Under the pieces are notes generated by a model, which saw nothing but the letters and a program-made list of their open reading frames with translations, made no database searches and was not told where the DNA came from. Below, piece after piece: positions 7,501 through 8,786 of a DNA stretch of 8,786 nucleotides. A program made the position numbers and the translations under genes. How positions within the stretch are numbered: position 1 is the stretch's first letter; each line of letters opens with the position of its first letter. Source of the stretch: Lachnospiraceae bacterium UBA3316 (lineage in GTDB: Bacteria; Bacillota; Clostridia; Lachnospirales; Lachnospiraceae); assembly GCA_002361955.1 (NCBI GenBank), contig DESK01000001.1, forward strand, positions 13,123-21,908, written 5' to 3'.

Positions 7501-8786
7501 GGGGTAGGGCTGATCTCTCCGCCTCCCCACCACGATATTTACTCCATCGAGGATCTGGCGCAGCTGATTTACGATCTGAAAAACGCCAATAAAAACGCGA
7601 GGATTTCTGTAAAGCTGGTGTCTGAAGCGGGAGTGGGAACTGTGGCTGCAGGTGTGGCAAAGGCGGGGGCCCAGGTGATCCTGATCTCCGGCTATGACGG
7701 CGGCACGGGAGCGGCTCCCAGGAGCTCCATCCATAACGCGGGCCTTCCCTGGGAACTGGGACTGGCGGAAACCCATCAGACCCTGCTCATGAACGGCCTG
7801 CGAAATAAGGTCCGCATTGAGACGGACGGCAAGCTGATGAGCGGCAGGGATGTGGCGATCGCGGCGATACTGGGCGCGGAAGAATTCGGCTTTGCCACAG
7901 CGCCCCTGGTGACCATGGGCTGTGTGATGATGCGTGTCTGCAACCTGGATACCTGCCCGGTAGGCGTGGCGACCCAGAATCCGGAGCTGCGGAAGCGCTT
8001 CCGGGGAAAACCGGAGTATGTGGTGAACTTTATGCGCTTTATTGCGGAGGAGCTGCGGGAATACATGGCAAAGCTCGGGGTACGCAGCGTAGATGAGCTG
8101 GTAGGGCGCACAGACCTCCTGAAGAGGAAGGAAAAGATCTGTAAGGCCCACGGGAACCGGGTGGATCTTGGGGCCATTTTGGAAAATCCCTATTCTGCTC
8201 TGGAGCATAAGGTGACGTTTGACCCGGCGCAGGTTTACGATTTTCATCTCGAGCGGACGGCGGACGAGAGGCTTCTTGTGAAGAAGCTGAAGGGAGCCTT
8301 GGAGAAAGGGCAGAAACGGATCATTGAGGCAGAGGTGGCCAACACCGACAGGGCCTTTGGGACAATCTTTGGCTCAGAGATTACGAGAATGCACGGGGAT
8401 ACCCTGGAGGATGATACGTACACCGTAAAATGCAAAGGGGCCGGCGGACAGAGCTTTGGCGCGTTTATTCCCAAAGGGCTGACCCTGGAGCTGGCGGGGG
8501 ACAGCAACGACTACTTCGGCAAAGGACTCTCCGGAGGAAAGCTGGTCATCTATCCGCCGAAGGGCGCCAGGTACCGGGCCGATGAGAATATTATTATCGG
8601 AAATGTGGCACTGTACGGAGCCACAGGCGGGAAGGCTTATATTAACGGCGTGGCAGGCGAGCGGTTCTGCGTGAGAAATTCCGGGGCAGTGGCCGTTGTA
8701 GAGGGCGTAGGTGACCACGGCTGTGAATATATGACCGGCGGCAGGGCCGTAGTCCTCGGAAAGACGGGGAAGAATTTCGCGGCGGG
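4558..8786 (+). CDS. gltB: Glutamate synthase, large (alpha) subunit; 3' end outside window
   Basis: This cytoplasmic enzyme converts L-glutamine and 2-oxoglutarate, with reducing power passed from a small subunit, into two L-glutamate (the GS-GOGAT pathway). The frame is uninterrupted for 1409 codons and still open at the edge; family members have about 1500 residues, so roughly the last 100 are missing. A 24-residue propeptide precedes Cys25 (HDN-CGIGAV), which should become the N-terminal nucleophile of the class II glutamine amidotransferase domain. Other motifs of that domain are HSRFSTNT (228-235), HNGEINT (250-256), TAGSDSA (289-295) and RNGLRPSR (367-374). In the FMN-binding synthase domain I read GAMSYGS (from 876), NSGEGGE (903-909), PPPHHDIYS (988-996) and ISGYDGGTGAAP (1043-1054). 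The 3Fe-4S motif C-x5-C-x4-C is complete at C1122, C1128 and C1133. The GXGXG domain begins near 1292. A gltD small-subunit gene may follow downstream but is not in view. Codons 46-90 have unusual usage compared with the rest. Confidence 0.97.
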   Translation, partial: MKMRDKAPQTPLPGLYRPEFEHDNCGIGAVVNIKGIKTHETVENALRIVENLEHRAGKDAEGKTGDGVGILLQISHKFFSKTCKSLGIFLGSERQYGIGMFFFPQDELKRNQAKKMFEIIVEKEGMEFLGWRQVPTVPEVLGHKALEKMPCIMQGFVKKPKELEKGLDFDRKLYVVRRVFEQSVEDTYVASLSSRTIVYKGMFLVGQLRTFFKDLQSPDYDSAIATVHSRFSTNTNPSWERAHPNRLIVHNGEINTIRGNADKMLAREETMSSEYFNRELHKVLPVVNTAGSDSAMLDNTLEFLMMSGMELPLAVMITIPEPWANNGTMNQKKKDFYQYYATMMEPWDGPASIVFSDGDLIGAVLDRNGLRPSRYYITEDGYLILSSEVGVLDIDPGKIVQKERLHPGKMLLVDTLQGRVIDDDELKEMYAESQPYGEWLDRYLVKLSDLRIPNVRVQEYSDEELARLQKAFGYTYEEYRTSIRNIALNGSEGISAMGIDTPLAVLSEEHQPLFNYFKQLFAQVTNPPIDAIREEVVTSTTVYVGKDGNLLNEQPINCQVLKIEHPILTNTDMLKIKNMKVEGFKVAEVPITYYKNTKLAKAIDHLFVEVDRAHRDGANILILTDRGVDENHVPIPSLLAVSAVHQHLVKTKKRTSLAIVLESGEPREIHHFATLLGYGACAINPYLALETIRQQVDCGMLDKDYYAAVEDYNSAVLHGIVKIASKMGISTIQSYQGSQIFEAIGIASDVIDKYFTNTVSRVGGITLDDIAKEADALHSEAFDPLGLNADLTLDSVGRHKMRSTGESHRYNPQTIHMLQQSTQKGDYQMFKKYTEMVDQEKSGYLRSLMDFNYPKEGVPLEEVESVDSIVTRFKTGAMSYGSISQEAHETLAIAMNRLHGKSNSGEGGESLERLTPGKDGLNRCSAIKQVASGRFGVTSRYLVSAQEIQIKMAQGAKPGEGGHLPSGKVYPWIAKTRHSTPGVGLISPPPHHDIYSIEDLAQLIYDLKNANKNARISVKLVSEAGVGTVAAGVAKAGAQVILISGYDGGTGAAPRSSIHNAGLPWELGLAETHQTLLMNGLRNKVRIETDGKLMSGRDVAIAAILGAEEFGFATAPLVTMGCVMMRVCNLDTCPVGVATQNPELRKRFRGKPEYVVNFMRFIAEELREYMAKLGVRSVDELVGRTDLLKRKEKICKAHGNRVDLGAILENPYSALEHKVTFDPAQVYDFHLERTADERLLVKKLKGALEKGQKRIIEAEVANTDRAFGTIFGSEITRMHGDTLEDDTYTVKCKGAGGQSFGAFIPKGLTLELAGDSNDYFGKGLSGGKLVIYPPKGARYRADENIIIGNVALYGATGGKAYINGVAGERFCVRNSGAVAVVEGVGDHGCEYMTGGRAVVLGKTGKNFAA

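Noticed and set aside
7261..8247. Open frame of 328 codons on the minus strand, opposite gltB
   Set aside because: It has the same register and the same cause as the larger one. It is bounded by a gltB TCA codon at 7261, and the plus strand carries clear synthase-domain and 3Fe-4S motifs here.

Overview
The window looks like chromosomal DNA from a fairly GC-rich anaerobic Firmicute, most likely a gut Clostridia of the Lachnospiraceae type. This is inferred from three things: strong AGGAGG-like ribosome binding sites, a large secreted CotH/lamin-tail/Big_2 protein next to an Fn3-tailed protein (both typical of those genomes), and the style of the glutamate synthase. No search was run, so the taxonomy is tentative. 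All four recognised genes lie on the + strand.

Left part (1-4403): surface and membrane genes. The window opens inside the 3' end of a gene whose product ends in a lysine-rich fibronectin type III-like domain. After 65 bp comes an 1116-residue secreted protein. It has a signal peptide, an Ig-like module, a CotH-type kinase domain with the expected acidic active-site residues, a second Ig-like module, a lamin-tail domain (LTD), a Pro/Lys/Glu linker and two strongly basic Big_2-like repeats. After another 53 bp, with no visible terminator, comes a CPBP-family (Abi) intramembrane protease that starts at GTG. The spacing suggests these genes are co-transcribed, but this is not proven.

Right part (4404-8786): nitrogen assimilation. 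A 154-bp intergenic region holds a good sigma-A-type promoter (TTTACA, 17 bp, TATAGT), a 6+6 inverted repeat over the -10 box and start site, and a GC-rich stem in the leader RNA. Downstream is gltB, the large subunit of glutamate synthase. It starts at 4558 and is still open at the window edge, with 1409 codons visible of roughly 1500 expected. The amidotransferase cysteine, the FMN/synthase-domain motifs, the 3Fe-4S cysteines and the start of the GXGXG domain can all be read. Within gltB, codons 46-90 use codons that are almost absent from the rest of the gene.

I see no RNA genes, insertion sequences, CRISPR arrays or prophage genes. The large minus-strand open frames opposite gltB are by-products of its codon bias. 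I found no obviously new system. The best leads are the cationic tails shared by neighbouring surface genes, the CotH/protease pairing, and the control region and codon-usage break of gltB.
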